34,177 nt of DNA from NCBI GenBank assembly GCA_025352375.1, contig JANXTL010000238.1:1-34177 (forward strand), read 5' to 3'. Positions 24,476 to 33,105 of this stretch are shown piece after piece; within the stretch, counting starts at the first letter, position 1, and the number at the start of each line of letters is the position of its first letter. The notes beneath the pieces are model-generated. The model made no database searches. It was given only the letters and a program-made list of their open reading frames with translations, and was not told the origin of the DNA. The stretch is from Acetobacteraceae bacterium. GTDB lineage: Bacteria > Pseudomonadota > Alphaproteobacteria > Acetobacterales > Acetobacteraceae. Made by a program: the position numbers and the translations under genes.

Positions 24476-25009
24476 ATGCATCAGCTCCTCCTTCTGCGGC
24501 ACGCCAAATCGTCCTGGGACTCGCCCGATCTGCCGGATCGGGACCGACCGCTGAACGCACGTGGGCGCCATGCCACGGCGCTGATGCGGCAAGCCATGCG
24601 CGATCTCGGCCTGGAGCCGGACGTCATCCTGGTATCCACCGCCCAACGCACGCGCGAAACGCTCGCGTTGCTGGAGCCCTGGAACGAAACGCCGCTGCGG
24701 GAGGAGATGGATTCACTCTATCTCGCGCCGCCCGCCCGCCTGCTCGACGCCCTGCACAACGTGGCCAACACCGTTCGGTCCGTCATGATCGTCGGACATA
24801 ATCCCGGCCTGCATGAGCTGGCGCTTTCGCTGGCCGCACCGCAGGGACAAGACGATATTCACCAGGAACCGCTGCTTGGCCTGACACGGGGCTTCCCCAG
24901 CGGCGCACTCGCGGAATTCTCCGTCGCAGTCCCCTGGTCCCGCCTGACCGAAAACGGCGGGCGATTGGTGCGCTTCATCACCCCAAGGGAGCTTGAGGGA
25001 ACGGGCTGA
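24476..25009 (+). CDS. SixA-like histidine phosphatase
   Basis: A 177-aa member of the histidine phosphatase superfamily. The catalytic RHG-type motif is LLLRHAKSSWD (Arg8, His9), followed by DRDRPLNARGRHA and the second His in MIVGHNPGLHEL. SixA-type enzymes remove phosphate from phosphohistidine in phosphorelay or PTS proteins, but other small phosphorylated substrates are possible. The stop is only 5 bp before the CYTH/CHAD gene, indicating a two-gene operon and perhaps a shared role in phosphate or polyphosphate metabolism (inference). Confidence 0.85.
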   Translation: MHQLLLLRHAKSSWDSPDLPDRDRPLNARGRHATALMRQAMRDLGLEPDVILVSTAQRTRETLALLEPWNETPLREEMDSLYLAPPARLLDALHNVANTVRSVMIVGHNPGLHELALSLAAPQGQDDIHQEPLLGLTRGFPSGALAEFSVAVPWSRLTENGGRLVRFITPRELEGTG

Positions 25010-25014
25010 CGCCA

Positions 25015-26466
25015 ATGCGCATGGCGTTCGACGTCCACCCGGATGACGCCGTCCGCCTGACGCGATCGAAAAGCCTTGTCCGCAAACCCGGCACCCGCCC
25101 GCGATACCGGACGGTGCGGATCGTCTGGCACGACAGCCCCGACCACGCGCTGCGGACGGATGGGCTGGTGTTGGCGGAACAGCAAGGCCTGTGGCGGTTG
25201 GAGCGTCTGACGCCCGGCGCCGGCGTCTGGCTGCCGACGCAATCGCCGCCGGAGATCGCGCAAGCCCTGCTGCCAACAGACCTGCAACCCAAACTGCCGG
25301 ACGGCGTGGTGCCCATCGTGGCCTTCGACGGACGCCTGGCCATTTCTGTTCTGGAAACACCCAACGGCTCGGTCGCCATGGAGCTGCTGCGCGGAACGGT
25401 CGGGACCGCACCAATCAGCCGCGTAATCCTGGACGGCAGCGACAATGCGGTGCGCGACCTTGCTCTGTCCTTGGCTGGTGAATTCCGGATCGGCGTGCCG
25501 CGCGCCAGCCTCGCCGCGGAAGCCATCGCCATCGAGCGCGGCGATACGCCGCCGCCCCGCCGCCTGGGGCCACCGGAGCCGTTCGCCGACACCACGGTCA
25601 CCGCCGCCTTCGCCACTGCCATCGGCCATTTCACCGACGTGCTGGTGCACTATGCGCCGCTGGCTGCCCCAAGCGGTTCGGACACCGAACCCGTGCATCA
25701 AATGCGGGTCGCGGTGCGGCGGGCGCGCTCCGCCATCGCGGTGTTCAAACACGGGCTGGCGTGCGCGGACGTTATTGCGGCGGATCGCGACCTGAAGGCT
25801 TTGGGCACCGTCCTGGGTCCGGTCCGGGACTGGGATGTATGTGTTACCGAAACATTACCGCAGGTGACCGCCGCGTTTCCCGACGACGCCCGCCTGCGCC
25901 GCCTGACCGTTGCCGCCCAACGGCAGCGGGAAGCGTGCCACATCGGCCTCCGCGCATGCTTGGCGGCGCCATCGTTCCGGCAGTTGGGGATCGGCCTGGC
26001 CTGGCTCTGCGTCAGCGAGGCTTGGCACGCGACCCTGAGCCCCGAAGAACAGACCGCCAGCGCGATGCCGCCGGCGGATTTCGCCGCGCATGTGCTTCAG
26101 CACCGATGGAAGAAAGTATCCGCGGCCGGCAAGGCCATTAAGACCCTGGACGTCCCATCCCTGCACGCGTTGCGGTTGCGCGCCAAGCGGGCTCGCTACG
26201 CGATGGAGATTTTTCGGCCGAGCGAGCATGGCAAGCCGGCGCAGCGGCTGATCAAGCGGCTGAGTGCGTTACAGGACCATCTCGGCACGCTGAACGACGG
26301 GGCGGTCGCGGCGGGGCTGCTCGAAACATTGGGTGGCCCGCATGGCAAACACGGTTACGCGGTCGGCTTGGTCCTTGGGTTTTTGGCGGCCTCGGCCGGA
26401 AACGAGCGGCCGCTCATGCTGCGCGCCTGGGAGAAATTTCGGAGCACCCCGCGTTTTTGGGGTTGA
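25015..26466 (+). CDS. CHAD-domain protein with an N-terminal CYTH-like region
   Basis: A 483-aa protein. The first 190 residues resemble a degenerate CYTH (triphosphate tunnel) fold, with alternating strands and an Arg/Lys-rich start, but the canonical ExExK motif is not seen. Residues about 205-475 form a CHAD domain: EPVHQMRVAVRRARSAIAVFK, DLKALGTVLGPVRDWDVC, SLHALRLRAKRARYAMEIF and LSALQDHLGTLNDGAVA. CHAD domains bind inorganic polyphosphate through such conserved His and Arg/Lys. The gene lies 5 bp after a SixA-like phosphatase. A stem-loop (26457-26472) overlaps its stop codon. Confidence 0.85.
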   Translation: MRMAFDVHPDDAVRLTRSKSLVRKPGTRPRYRTVRIVWHDSPDHALRTDGLVLAEQQGLWRLERLTPGAGVWLPTQSPPEIAQALLPTDLQPKLPDGVVPIVAFDGRLAISVLETPNGSVAMELLRGTVGTAPISRVILDGSDNAVRDLALSLAGEFRIGVPRASLAAEAIAIERGDTPPPRRLGPPEPFADTTVTAAFATAIGHFTDVLVHYAPLAAPSGSDTEPVHQMRVAVRRARSAIAVFKHGLACADVIAADRDLKALGTVLGPVRDWDVCVTETLPQVTAAFPDDARLRRLTVAAQRQREACHIGLRACLAAPSFRQLGIGLAWLCVSEAWHATLSPEEQTASAMPPADFAAHVLQHRWKKVSAAGKAIKTLDVPSLHALRLRAKRARYAMEIFRPSEHGKPAQRLIKRLSALQDHLGTLNDGAVAAGLLETLGGPHGKHGYAVGLVLGFLAASAGNERPLMLRAWEKFRSTPRFWG

Positions 26467-26472
26467 CCCCAA
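26457..26472 (+). terminator. stem-loop overlapping the CHAD gene stop
   Basis: TTGGGGT (26457-26463) pairs with ACCCCAA (26466-26472) across two bases. It overlaps the TGA codon and is preceded by a T-run on the plus strand. Terminator role uncertain. Confidence 0.35.
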
Positions 26473-26532
26473 GTCGTTCGAGTCGCATCCCCAAGTCGAT
26501 GGCGGAAGTCCAAAAGGGGTGAGGACGAACGC

Positions 26533-27096
26533 GTGGCACTCAATCGTAAACGACGCATTTTCACGCAGACCGGGACGCCCTCGCGCCGCCGATCGCGCGG
26601 CGTGGCGCTAACGCTTCTGGCTGGCACGCTGATCGTGTCCGGCGGAGCGTGGTTAGGCCTGCAACCGAGTCAGGCGCCGGCGTCCACGTCTCCGCCGGGC
26701 CATTTGTCGGCGGAAGCCAACCAGACCCGCGTCGTCGACGGCAATACATTGATATTGGGCGGCAGGACGGTGCAACTCGCGGGCGTGCGTGCGGCACAGC
26801 GCGGGGCGGTTTGCGAGGCCTCCGGCAGCGGGCGCTTCGATTGCGGCGCGGCGGCGGCCAATGCTTTGTCCGCATTCGTCCGCGATGGCGCGATCGACTG
26901 CGCGCTGAACGGTTCGGGTCAAGGCGGGCGGCCGCTCGCGGTGTGTTCCACCAACGGGCGTGAGATCAACATGGCGATGATCGCATCCGGCTGGGCGCGG
27001 GCGGAGGCAGGGGTGCCGCTGCTAGGCGAAGCGGAGCGTCGGGCACAGGCGGAGCGGCGTGGTTTATGGGCTGGCTCCTGGATCGCGGCGGACTGA
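26533..27096 (+). CDS. thermonuclease (SNase)-like protein with degenerate active site
   Basis: A 187-aa protein starting at GTG 26533 with a GGTGAGGA site about ten bases upstream. A basic N-terminus and one hydrophobic segment (about residues 23-40, VALTLLAGTLIVSGGAWLGL) suggest a signal anchor. The rest is SNase-like: RVVDGNTLILGGRTVQLAGV, a Cys-containing middle (EASGSGRFDCGAAAANALSAF), GRPLAVCSTNGREINMAMIASGWARA, and ERRGLWAG. Active nucleases have DGDTL and IDAPE; here these read DGNTL and VRAAQ, so calcium and catalytic residues appear altered and it may be non-catalytic. Confidence 0.72.
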   Translation: MALNRKRRIFTQTGTPSRRRSRGVALTLLAGTLIVSGGAWLGLQPSQAPASTSPPGHLSAEANQTRVVDGNTLILGGRTVQLAGVRAAQRGAVCEASGSGRFDCGAAAANALSAFVRDGAIDCALNGSGQGGRPLAVCSTNGREINMAMIASGWARAEAGVPLLGEAERRAQAERRGLWAGSWIAAD

Positions 27097-27219
27097 GCGG
27101 CGCATTCTGGTAACGTCGATGCGAAATCGTCGGCCCGCACGCAATAATATTACGTACAAACTCCTTTTCACGTAACGGCGCCCGGCGCCCGGAATTCGGC
27201 ATTGCCGCCCAAACTCGCA

Positions 27220-27240
27220 ATTAACCACATTCTGGTTAAT
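27220..27240. promoter_or_regulatory. palindrome upstream of pdhA, possible operator
   Basis: ATTAACCA (27220-27227) and TGGTTAAT (27233-27240) are perfect arms around five bases, about 120 bp before the pdhA start, in a 266-bp gene-free region. Its AT-rich symmetric form suits a dimeric regulator. A PdhR-like or GntR-type protein is a guess. Confidence 0.4.
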
Positions 27241-27322
27241 CTTGATTTTTGCGTTGCAGCATCATGGTTTGTGCCAAGTTTCCTTGCCCGCACAGTGACC
27301 GCGTGGCACCTTTCTGCCATAG

Positions 27323-27340
27323 TTCGGGTCTGAACCCGAA
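27323..27340 (+). promoter_or_regulatory. hairpin in the presumed pdhA leader
   Basis: TTCGGGT (27323-27329) and ACCCGAA (27334-27340) form a perfect 7-bp stem with a CTGA tetraloop, 22 bp before the pdhA start and just ahead of its ribosome site (AAGGGA). It could stabilise the transcript or affect translation. Confidence 0.4.
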
Positions 27341-27362
27341 TACGCACGTAAGGGAAACGGCG

Positions 27363-28373
27363 ATGGCACAGGCAGCGGAGACCCGGAAACGCGGGAAAGC
27401 TAGGGAACCGTCGGTCAACCAGCCCGATTTGATGGGTGCTTACCGCACCATGCTGCTGATCCGCCGGTTCGAGGAAAAGGCTGGCCAATTGTATGGCATG
27501 GGCCTGATCGGCGGCTTCTGCCACCTGTACATTGGGCAGGAAGCGGTCGTGACCGGCATGCAGATGGCGGCCGGCGAGGGCGATCAGGTCATTACCTCCT
27601 ACCGCGATCACGGTCACATGCTGGCCGCCGGCATGGAAGCCCGCGGCGTGATGGCGGAGCTGACCGGCCGGTCCGGCGGGTATTCCCGCGGCAAGGGCGG
27701 CTCCATGCACATGTTCAGCAAGGAAAAGAACTTCTTTGGTGGCCACGGGATCGTGGGTGCTCAGGTGTCGCTGGGGAATGGGCTGGCGTTCAGCAACATG
27801 TACCGCGGCAACGACCGGGTCAGCTTCACCTATTTCGGTGAAGGCGCGTCCAATCAGGGGCAGGTTTACGAGAGCTTCAACCTCGCGGCGTTGCTGAAAT
27901 TGCCGACGGTCTTCATCATCGAGAACAACCGCTATGGCATGGGCACCTCGGTGGAACGCTCTTCGGGGTCGCACGACCTGTCGAAGAACGGTGCACCCTG
28001 GGGCATCCCCGGCCTGAAGGTAAACGGCATGGACGTGCTCGCGGTGCGGGAAGCCGCCGAAACCGCGGTGGCGCACTGCCGAGCGGGAAAGGGGCCGTAT
28101 TTGCTGGAGGTGGAGACGTACCGGTATCGCGGGCATTCGATGTCCGATCCGGCGCGGTATCGTACCCGCGAGGAAGTGCAGGCCATGCGGTCCCAGCACG
28201 ATTGCATCGAAAGTGCTCGGCATCGGCTGGAAGCGCTGGGTGTTGAGGAAACTGCGTTCAAGGCGATCGACGACGAGGTGAAGGGCATCGTGCAGGACGC
28301 CGCCGACTTTGCGCAGACAAGCCCAGAGCCGGACGAAGCCGAACTCTGGACCGATGTTTTGGTAGAGGACTGA
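27363..28373 (+). CDS. pdhA: pyruvate dehydrogenase E1 component subunit alpha
   Basis: A 336-aa thiamin diphosphate-dependent subunit that decarboxylates pyruvate together with PdhB. ATG 27363 is chosen (AAGGGA eight bases upstream). Key regions: AYRTMLLIRRFEEKAGQLYG, HLYIGQEAVVTGM, SYRDHGHMLAAG, the ThDP motif GEGASNQG (starting at residue 159) ending in IENNRYGMGTS (Asn188/189), and the loop YRYRGHSMSDPARYRTREE. It starts the operon pdhA-pdhB-pdhC and is separated from pdhB by 3 bp. Confidence 0.96.
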   Translation: MAQAAETRKRGKAREPSVNQPDLMGAYRTMLLIRRFEEKAGQLYGMGLIGGFCHLYIGQEAVVTGMQMAAGEGDQVITSYRDHGHMLAAGMEARGVMAELTGRSGGYSRGKGGSMHMFSKEKNFFGGHGIVGAQVSLGNGLAFSNMYRGNDRVSFTYFGEGASNQGQVYESFNLAALLKLPTVFIIENNRYGMGTSVERSSGSHDLSKNGAPWGIPGLKVNGMDVLAVREAAETAVAHCRAGKGPYLLEVETYRYRGHSMSDPARYRTREEVQAMRSQHDCIESARHRLEALGVEETAFKAIDDEVKGIVQDAADFAQTSPEPDEAELWTDVLVED

Positions 28374-28376
28374 ACC

Positions 28377-29741
28377 ATGGCGACACAGATTTTGATGCCG
28401 GCGCTGTCGCCGACGATGACCGAAGGCAAGCTCGCCAAATGGCTGAAAGCCGTTGGCGACGACGTGAAAGCGGGCGATGTCATTGCCGAGATCGAGACCG
28501 ACAAGGCGACCATGGAAGTGGAAGCGGTCGATGAGGGCAAAATCTCGCAGATTCTGGTTCCCGAGGGGACCGAGGGCGTGGCGGTCAACACGCCCATCGC
28601 GGTGCTGTCGATGAACGGGGAGGCTTTTTCCCCGGCCCCGGTCGCGACGCCCGCGCCCGTCGCGGCAGCGGTGTTAGCGGCCCTCCCTGCCCCAGTCTTG
28701 GCCCCAGTCGTGGCCCCAGTCGTGGCCCCAGTCTTGGCCGCGGTTGAAGACAAAGATTGGGGCCCGACCAAGCCCACGACCGTGCGTGAGGCTCTGCGCG
28801 ACGCCATGGCGCTGGAAATGCGCCGCGATGGCGACGTTTTTTTGCTTGGTGAGGAAGTTGCCCAGTACCAGGGCGCCTATAAGATCAGCCAGGGGCTGCT
28901 GGACGAGTTCGGCGCCAAACGGGTGATCGACACCCCGATCACCGAACACGGTTTTGCCGGTATGGCCGTCGGCGCAGCGCTGAACGGGCTGAAACCCATC
29001 GTCGAGTTCATGACGTTCAACTTCGCCATGCAGGCGATGGATCATATTATCAATAGTGCGGCGAAGACGCTTTACATGTCCGGTGGGCAGATGGGGTGCC
29101 CCATCGTGTTCCGTGGGCCGAATGGCGCCGCGTCGCGGGTGGGGGCGCAGCACTCGCAGTGCTACGCCAGCTGGTATGCGCATGTGCCGGGGTTGAAGGT
29201 GGTCTCGCCGTGGTCGTCGGCGGACGCCAAGGGGCTGCTGCGCGCGGCGATCCGCGATCCGAACCCGGTCATCTTTCTCGAGAACGAAATGCTCTATGGG
29301 CAGACCTTCGACTGCCCGGTGGACGACGATTTCATTCTGCCCATCGGCAAAGCGAAGGTGGAACGGGCCGGGACCCATGTGACCATCGTCGCGTTCTCGG
29401 TCATGGTCGGCGTCGCACTGGAAGCGGCGAAGGTGCTGTCCGAGCAGGGGATCGAGGCGGAAGTGATCAACCTGCGCAGTTTGCGTCCGCTGGATACCGC
29501 CACCATCGTCGAAAGCGTCAAGAAGACCAACCGCGTGGTGATGGTCGAAGAAGGCTGGCCCTTCGCCGGCATCGGCGCCGAAGTCGCCATGCAGGTGATC
29601 GAGCACGCCTTCGACTGGCTGGATGCCCCGCCGGTGCGTGTGCACGGGCTGGACGTGCCCCTGCCCTACGCTGCCAATCTGGAAAAGCTCGCATTGCCGC
29701 AGCCCGGCTGGGTCGTGGATGCCGTGCAGAAAATCGTCTGA
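28377..29741 (+). CDS. pdhB: pyruvate dehydrogenase E1 component subunit beta with N-terminal lipoyl domain
   Basis: A 454-aa protein. Residues 1-83 are a lipoyl domain with the modified Lys43 in ETDKATME. Residues 84-122 are a flexible Ala/Pro/Val linker encoded by 12-bp repeats. The rest is the E1-beta catalytic part: [46 protein letters not shown], then [17 protein letters not shown] and [17 protein letters not shown] lipoylated E1-beta is known from alphaproteobacterial PDH operons. It lies between pdhA and pdhC (17 bp to the next start). Confidence 0.95.
   Translation: MATQILMPALSPTMTEGKLAKWLKAVGDDVKAGDVIAEIETDKATMEVEAVDEGKISQILVPEGTEGVAVNTPIAVLSMNGEAFSPAPVATPAPVAAAVLAALPAPVLAPVVAPVVAPVLAAVEDKDWGPTKPTTVREALRDAMALEMRRDGDVFLLGEEVAQYQGAYKISQGLLDEFGAKRVIDTPITEHGFAGMAVGAALNGLKPIVEFMTFNFAMQAMDHIINSAAKTLYMSGGQMGCPIVFRGPNGAASRVGAQHSQCYASWYAHVPGLKVVSPWSSADAKGLLRAAIRDPNPVIFLENEMLYGQTFDCPVDDDFILPIGKAKVERAGTHVTIVAFSVMVGVALEAAKVLSEQGIEAEVINLRSLRPLDTATIVESVKKTNRVVMVEEGWPFAGIGAEVAMQVIEHAFDWLDAPPVRVHGLDVPLPYAANLEKLALPQPGWVVDAVQKIV
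28689..28736 (+). repeat. 12-bp tandem repeat, four copies, in the PdhB linker
   Basis: Four consecutive 12-bp units (GCCCCAGTCTTG or GCCCCAGTCGTG) encode Ala-Pro-Val-(Leu/Val) repeats. The units differ at only one base, so linker length may vary between strains. Confidence 0.9.
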
Positions 29742-29758
29742 GTCCGGGGAACACAACC

Positions 29759-31036
29759 ATGGCCACCAACATTCTGATGCCGGCGCTGAGCCCCACGATG
29801 ACCGAGGGCACGCTGGCCCGCTGGCTCAAGAAAGAGGGCGATACGATTAAGGCTGGCGACGTGATCGCCGAGATCGAGACCGACAAGGCGACCATGGAAG
29901 TGGAAGCCGTCGATGAGGGCGTGCTGGGTCGCATTCTCGTGGTGGATGGCACCGAGGGCGTGAAAGTGAACGCGCCCATCGCGGTGATGGTCGATGCGGG
30001 GGAGGCTGTTCCCAGCGCCGCCGCCCCAGCCGCGCCGAAGCCGGTGGCGGTGCCGGTCGCCGCCCCGGTCGCCGCCGCCCCTGCCCCGGTTGCCGCGGCA
30101 GCGGTGCCGGTTTCTCGGCCGGCAGGGGAGCGCGTGGTCGCATCGCCGTTGGCGCGTCGTATGGCGGTGCAGGCGGGTGTGGATTTGGCGGCGCTGAGCG
30201 GCACCGGCCCCGGTGGGCGCATCGTGCGGGCGGATATCGAGGCGGCGGTGAAGGGTGCCGGCGCCGTTGCCCCGGCGCCTGTTGTCCCGGCGCCTGTTGT
30301 CGCGGCGCCGAAAGCCCCGGCCGCGCCGATCGCGGCACCGCATCGCCTCGTGCCGCACAGCTCAATTCGGAAAGTCATCGCGCGCCGCCTGACCGAGGCG
30401 AAGTCGTCCATCCCGCATTTCTACGTCTCGATGGATGTGGAAATCGACGAGCTGATCGCGTTGGGCGACAAGCTGAATTCCAAGTCTCCAGCGCGGGATA
30501 AGCCAGATGCTTACTTCATCACCATCAACGATCTGGTCATCAAGGCGACCGCCGCGGCGTTGCGCAAAGTGCCGGCGGTGAACGCATCGTGGACCGACGA
30601 CGGTACGGTTTTCTACGACGACGTCGACATCAGCGTCGCCGTTTCGATCCCGGATGGTCTGATCACGCCGATTGTGCGCAAGGCCGACCAGAAAGGCCTG
30701 CTGACCATCAGCCGCGAAATGAAGGACCTCGCCGGGCGCGCTCGGGCCGGTAAACTGAAGCCGGAGGAATTCCAGGGCGGTGGATTCTCGATTTCGAACA
30801 TGGGCATGTTCGGGGTGTCATCGTTCAGCGCCATCATCAATCCGCCGCAAGCCGGTATCTTGGCCGTCGGTGCAGGGCAGAAGCGCGCGGTGGTGAAGGA
30901 TGGCGAACTGGCGATTGCGACCGTGATGACCGTGACGCTGAGCGTCGATCACCGCGTCATCGACGGCGCCTTGGCCGCGACCTGGCTGAAAGCGTTCAAG
31001 GGCATCGTCGAGGATCCCCTGAGCTTGATGCTGTGA
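29759..31036 (+). CDS. pdhC: pyruvate dehydrogenase E2 component, dihydrolipoamide acetyltransferase
   Basis: A 425-aa core enzyme that transfers the acetyl group to CoA. Order: lipoyl domain (1-83, Lys43), Ala/Pro linker, peripheral subunit-binding domain ([18 protein letters not shown], then [12 protein letters not shown]), a second linker with PAPVV repeats, and the catalytic domain starting at [17 protein letters not shown] and ending with the active-site [10 protein letters not shown] (His398). The lipoyl region shares a 41-bp identical stretch with pdhB. Its stop overlaps the GTG start of the GNAT gene by 4 nt. Confidence 0.96.
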   Translation: MATNILMPALSPTMTEGTLARWLKKEGDTIKAGDVIAEIETDKATMEVEAVDEGVLGRILVVDGTEGVKVNAPIAVMVDAGEAVPSAAAPAAPKPVAVPVAAPVAAAPAPVAAAAVPVSRPAGERVVASPLARRMAVQAGVDLAALSGTGPGGRIVRADIEAAVKGAGAVAPAPVVPAPVVAAPKAPAAPIAAPHRLVPHSSIRKVIARRLTEAKSSIPHFYVSMDVEIDELIALGDKLNSKSPARDKPDAYFITINDLVIKATAAALRKVPAVNASWTDDGTVFYDDVDISVAVSIPDGLITPIVRKADQKGLLTISREMKDLAGRARAGKLKPEEFQGGGFSISNMGMFGVSSFSAIINPPQAGILAVGAGQKRAVVKDGELAIATVMTVTLSVDHRVIDGALAATWLKAFKGIVEDPLSLML

Positions 31037-31530
31037 CATTCACCGTGCGCGACGCCACGCCCGCCGACGTCCCGGACGTGTTTCGGCTGACGCGCGGGCT
31101 GGCGGAGTACGAACGCGAACTGGGTCAGTTCACCGCGACGGAGGCCGACTTCCACCGGATACTGTTCGGCCACGGCCCGCGCGCTTTCGCGATGCTGGCA
31201 ATCGTTCCGGGTGTGCCGCCGGTGGGGCTGGCATTGTTCAACCAGACAATCAGCACCTTCCAGGGCAAGACCGGCATTTTCCTGGAGGATCTGTTCGTGG
31301 AACCGGAACACCGCGGCAAAGGCATCGGCCTGGCATTGATGCGCCGCCTCGCCGAACAGGCAGCGACGGAGGGCCATCACGTCATCGAGTGGCGCGTGCT
31401 GAACTGGAACCAACCGGCAATCGATTTCTACGAGCAGCTGGGCGCCCACCAGATGCAAAAATGGCACGTACGGCAACTCCATGGCGCGGCCCTGACCGCC
31501 CTGGCGAACGGAGACGCTCAACATGGCTGA
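31033..31530 (+). CDS. GNAT family N-acetyltransferase (diamine/thialysine acetyltransferase-like)
   Basis: A 165-aa acetyltransferase starting at GTG 31033 inside the pdhC stop (GTGA overlap). The acetyl-CoA loop is [38 protein letters not shown] and [20 protein letters not shown] are typical of spermidine/spermine or thialysine acetyltransferase-like proteins. It overlaps lpd by 8 nt, so it is fully embedded in the PDH operon; a link with acetyl-CoA supply is possible, but substrate and reason are unknown. Confidence 0.85.
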   Translation: MTFTVRDATPADVPDVFRLTRGLAEYERELGQFTATEADFHRILFGHGPRAFAMLAIVPGVPPVGLALFNQTISTFQGKTGIFLEDLFVEPEHRGKGIGLALMRRLAEQAATEGHHVIEWRVLNWNQPAIDFYEQLGAHQMQKWHVRQLHGAALTALANGDAQHG

Positions 31531-32923
31531 CCAATCCTTCGACCTGATCGTCCTCGGCGGCGGCCCTGGCGGCTATGTCGCCGCCATTCGTGCGGCGCAA
31601 TTGGGTATGAAAACCGCCCTGGTGGAGCGCGAGCACCTCGGCGGCATCTGCCTCAACTGGGGCTGCATACCGACGAAGGCGCTGCTGCGCACGTCGGAGA
31701 TCAATCATCTGCTGCACCATCTGCCGGAGTTCGGTTTTGCTCCCGTTACGCCGCAGTTCGATCTGGATAAGGTGGTGAAACGGTCGCGCGGTATCGCGAA
31801 ACAATTGTCGCAGGGTGTGGCGCATCTGTTGCGTAAAAATAAGGTTTCCGTCATTGACGGCGCTGGCGCCCTGGCCGGCAAAGGCACACTTGCGGTAACA
31901 AAAGACGGTAAGCCCGTCGCGACTTTGAAAGCCCCGCACATCATCCTGGCAACGGGCGCGCGTGCTCGGTCGTTGCCGGAGATAGAGGCCGACGGTCGTT
32001 TGATTTGGTCCTACAAGGAAGCCATGGTCCCCACCATGATGCCAAAATCGCTGCTGGTGATCGGCTCCGGCGCTATCGGCATCGAATTCGCCAGCTTCTA
32101 TCTGAACATGGGCGCCGCCGTGACGGTGGTGGAGGTCATGGACCGCGTTCTGCCGGTGGAAGACGCCGAAATCTCTGGATTGGCGCACAAAGCGTTCGAA
32201 AAGCAAGGTATGAAAATCCTGACCAAGGCGTCGGTGACATCGGTAAAAAAGAATGCCGACAGCGTGACGGTCAGCGTCGAGGCCGGCGGTGCGACCCAGC
32301 AAATAACCGTCGACCGCGTTATCTCCGCGGTCGGCATCGTCGGCAACACCGAGGGCCTGGGGCTCGAAGGCACCGGCGTCAAAGTCGACCGCACCCATGT
32401 GGTCATCGACGAATACTGCCGCACCGGAGAACCCGGCGTTTACGCCATTGGGGATTTGGCCGGCCCGCCCTGGCTGGCACACAAGGCCAGCCATGAAGGC
32501 GTCATGTGCGTCGAGAAAATCGCCGGCGTCAAAGGCGTCCACCCAATGGACCCGCTGAACATCCCGGGGTGCACGTATTGCCGGCCGCAGGTGGCCTCGG
32601 TCGGCCTGACAGAAGTGCGGGCCAAGGAAGGCGGCCGGGAAATCCGCGTCGGGCGTTTTCCGTTCATTGGCAACGGCAAAGCCATCGCCATGGGCGAACC
32701 TGAGGGCCTGGTGAAAACCATCTTCGACGCCAAGACGGGAGAATTGCTCGGCGCCCACATGATCGGCGCCGAGGTGACGGAGATGATCCAGGGCTACGTC
32801 ATCGCCCGCACGCTGGAGACGACCGAGGCCGAGCTGATGAACACCGTATTCCCGCACCCGACGATCAGCGAAAGCATGCATGAGTCGGTCCTTGACGCCT
32901 ACAAGCGGGTTATCCACTTCTAG
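31523..32923 (+). CDS. lpd: dihydrolipoamide dehydrogenase (E3)
   Basis: A 466-aa flavoenzyme that reoxidises dihydrolipoamide with NAD. FAD-binding start DLIVLGGGPGGYVAAIRAAQ; redox disulfide in GGICLNWGCIPTKALL (Cys43, Cys48); NAD loop LLVIGSGAIGIEFASFY; second FAD motif PGVYAIGDLAG; C-terminal active-site FPHPTISESMHES. The TAG stop is made with the first bases of repeat copy D; without the repeat it would also be TAG, and lipA would begin three bases later. The E3 of the PDH complex by context. Confidence 0.96.
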   Translation: MADQSFDLIVLGGGPGGYVAAIRAAQLGMKTALVEREHLGGICLNWGCIPTKALLRTSEINHLLHHLPEFGFAPVTPQFDLDKVVKRSRGIAKQLSQGVAHLLRKNKVSVIDGAGALAGKGTLAVTKDGKPVATLKAPHIILATGARARSLPEIEADGRLIWSYKEAMVPTMMPKSLLVIGSGAIGIEFASFYLNMGAAVTVVEVMDRVLPVEDAEISGLAHKAFEKQGMKILTKASVTSVKKNADSVTVSVEAGGATQQITVDRVISAVGIVGNTEGLGLEGTGVKVDRTHVVIDEYCRTGEPGVYAIGDLAGPPWLAHKASHEGVMCVEKIAGVKGVHPMDPLNIPGCTYCRPQVASVGLTEVRAKEGGREIRVGRFPFIGNGKAIAMGEPEGLVKTIFDAKTGELLGAHMIGAEVTEMIQGYVIARTLETTEAELMNTVFPHPTISESMHESVLDAYKRVIHF

Positions 32924-33101
32924 AGCGTGATCGCCTGAGGTTGACTTCAACCTCGGGCGTGAATCACCCTCTCAAACAAAGGCTTAGAGCGTGATCGCCT
33001 GAGGGTGACTTCAACCTCGGGCGTGAATCACCCTCTCAAACAAAGGCTTAGACCATGATCCAACGCCGAGATCGCGTGCGACCTCAAACGATCATGGTCT
33101 A
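32921..33101 (+). mobile_element. MITE-like repeat, copy D, with two tandem copies of module I (181 bp)
   Basis: Module I occurs at 32921-32984 and again at 32985-33048 (exact 64-bp period, one or two substitutions), then module II at 33049-33101 with two substitutions. TA borders lie at 32921-32922 and 33100-33101. Each module begins with TAGA, so the unit boundary is itself a TA. It is inserted in the lpd stop codon and separates lpd from lipA. Confidence 0.92.
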
Positions 33102-33105
33102 GGCC

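Noticed and set aside
31382-32950. Long antisense open frame opposite lpd, and similar ones at 8165-8818 and 33028-34068, all beginning [10 protein letters not shown]
   Set aside because: The shared start comes from the reverse strand of the repeat, and the rest is the antisense of clear genes (lpd, minE region, lipA). GC-rich codon bias keeps such frames open.
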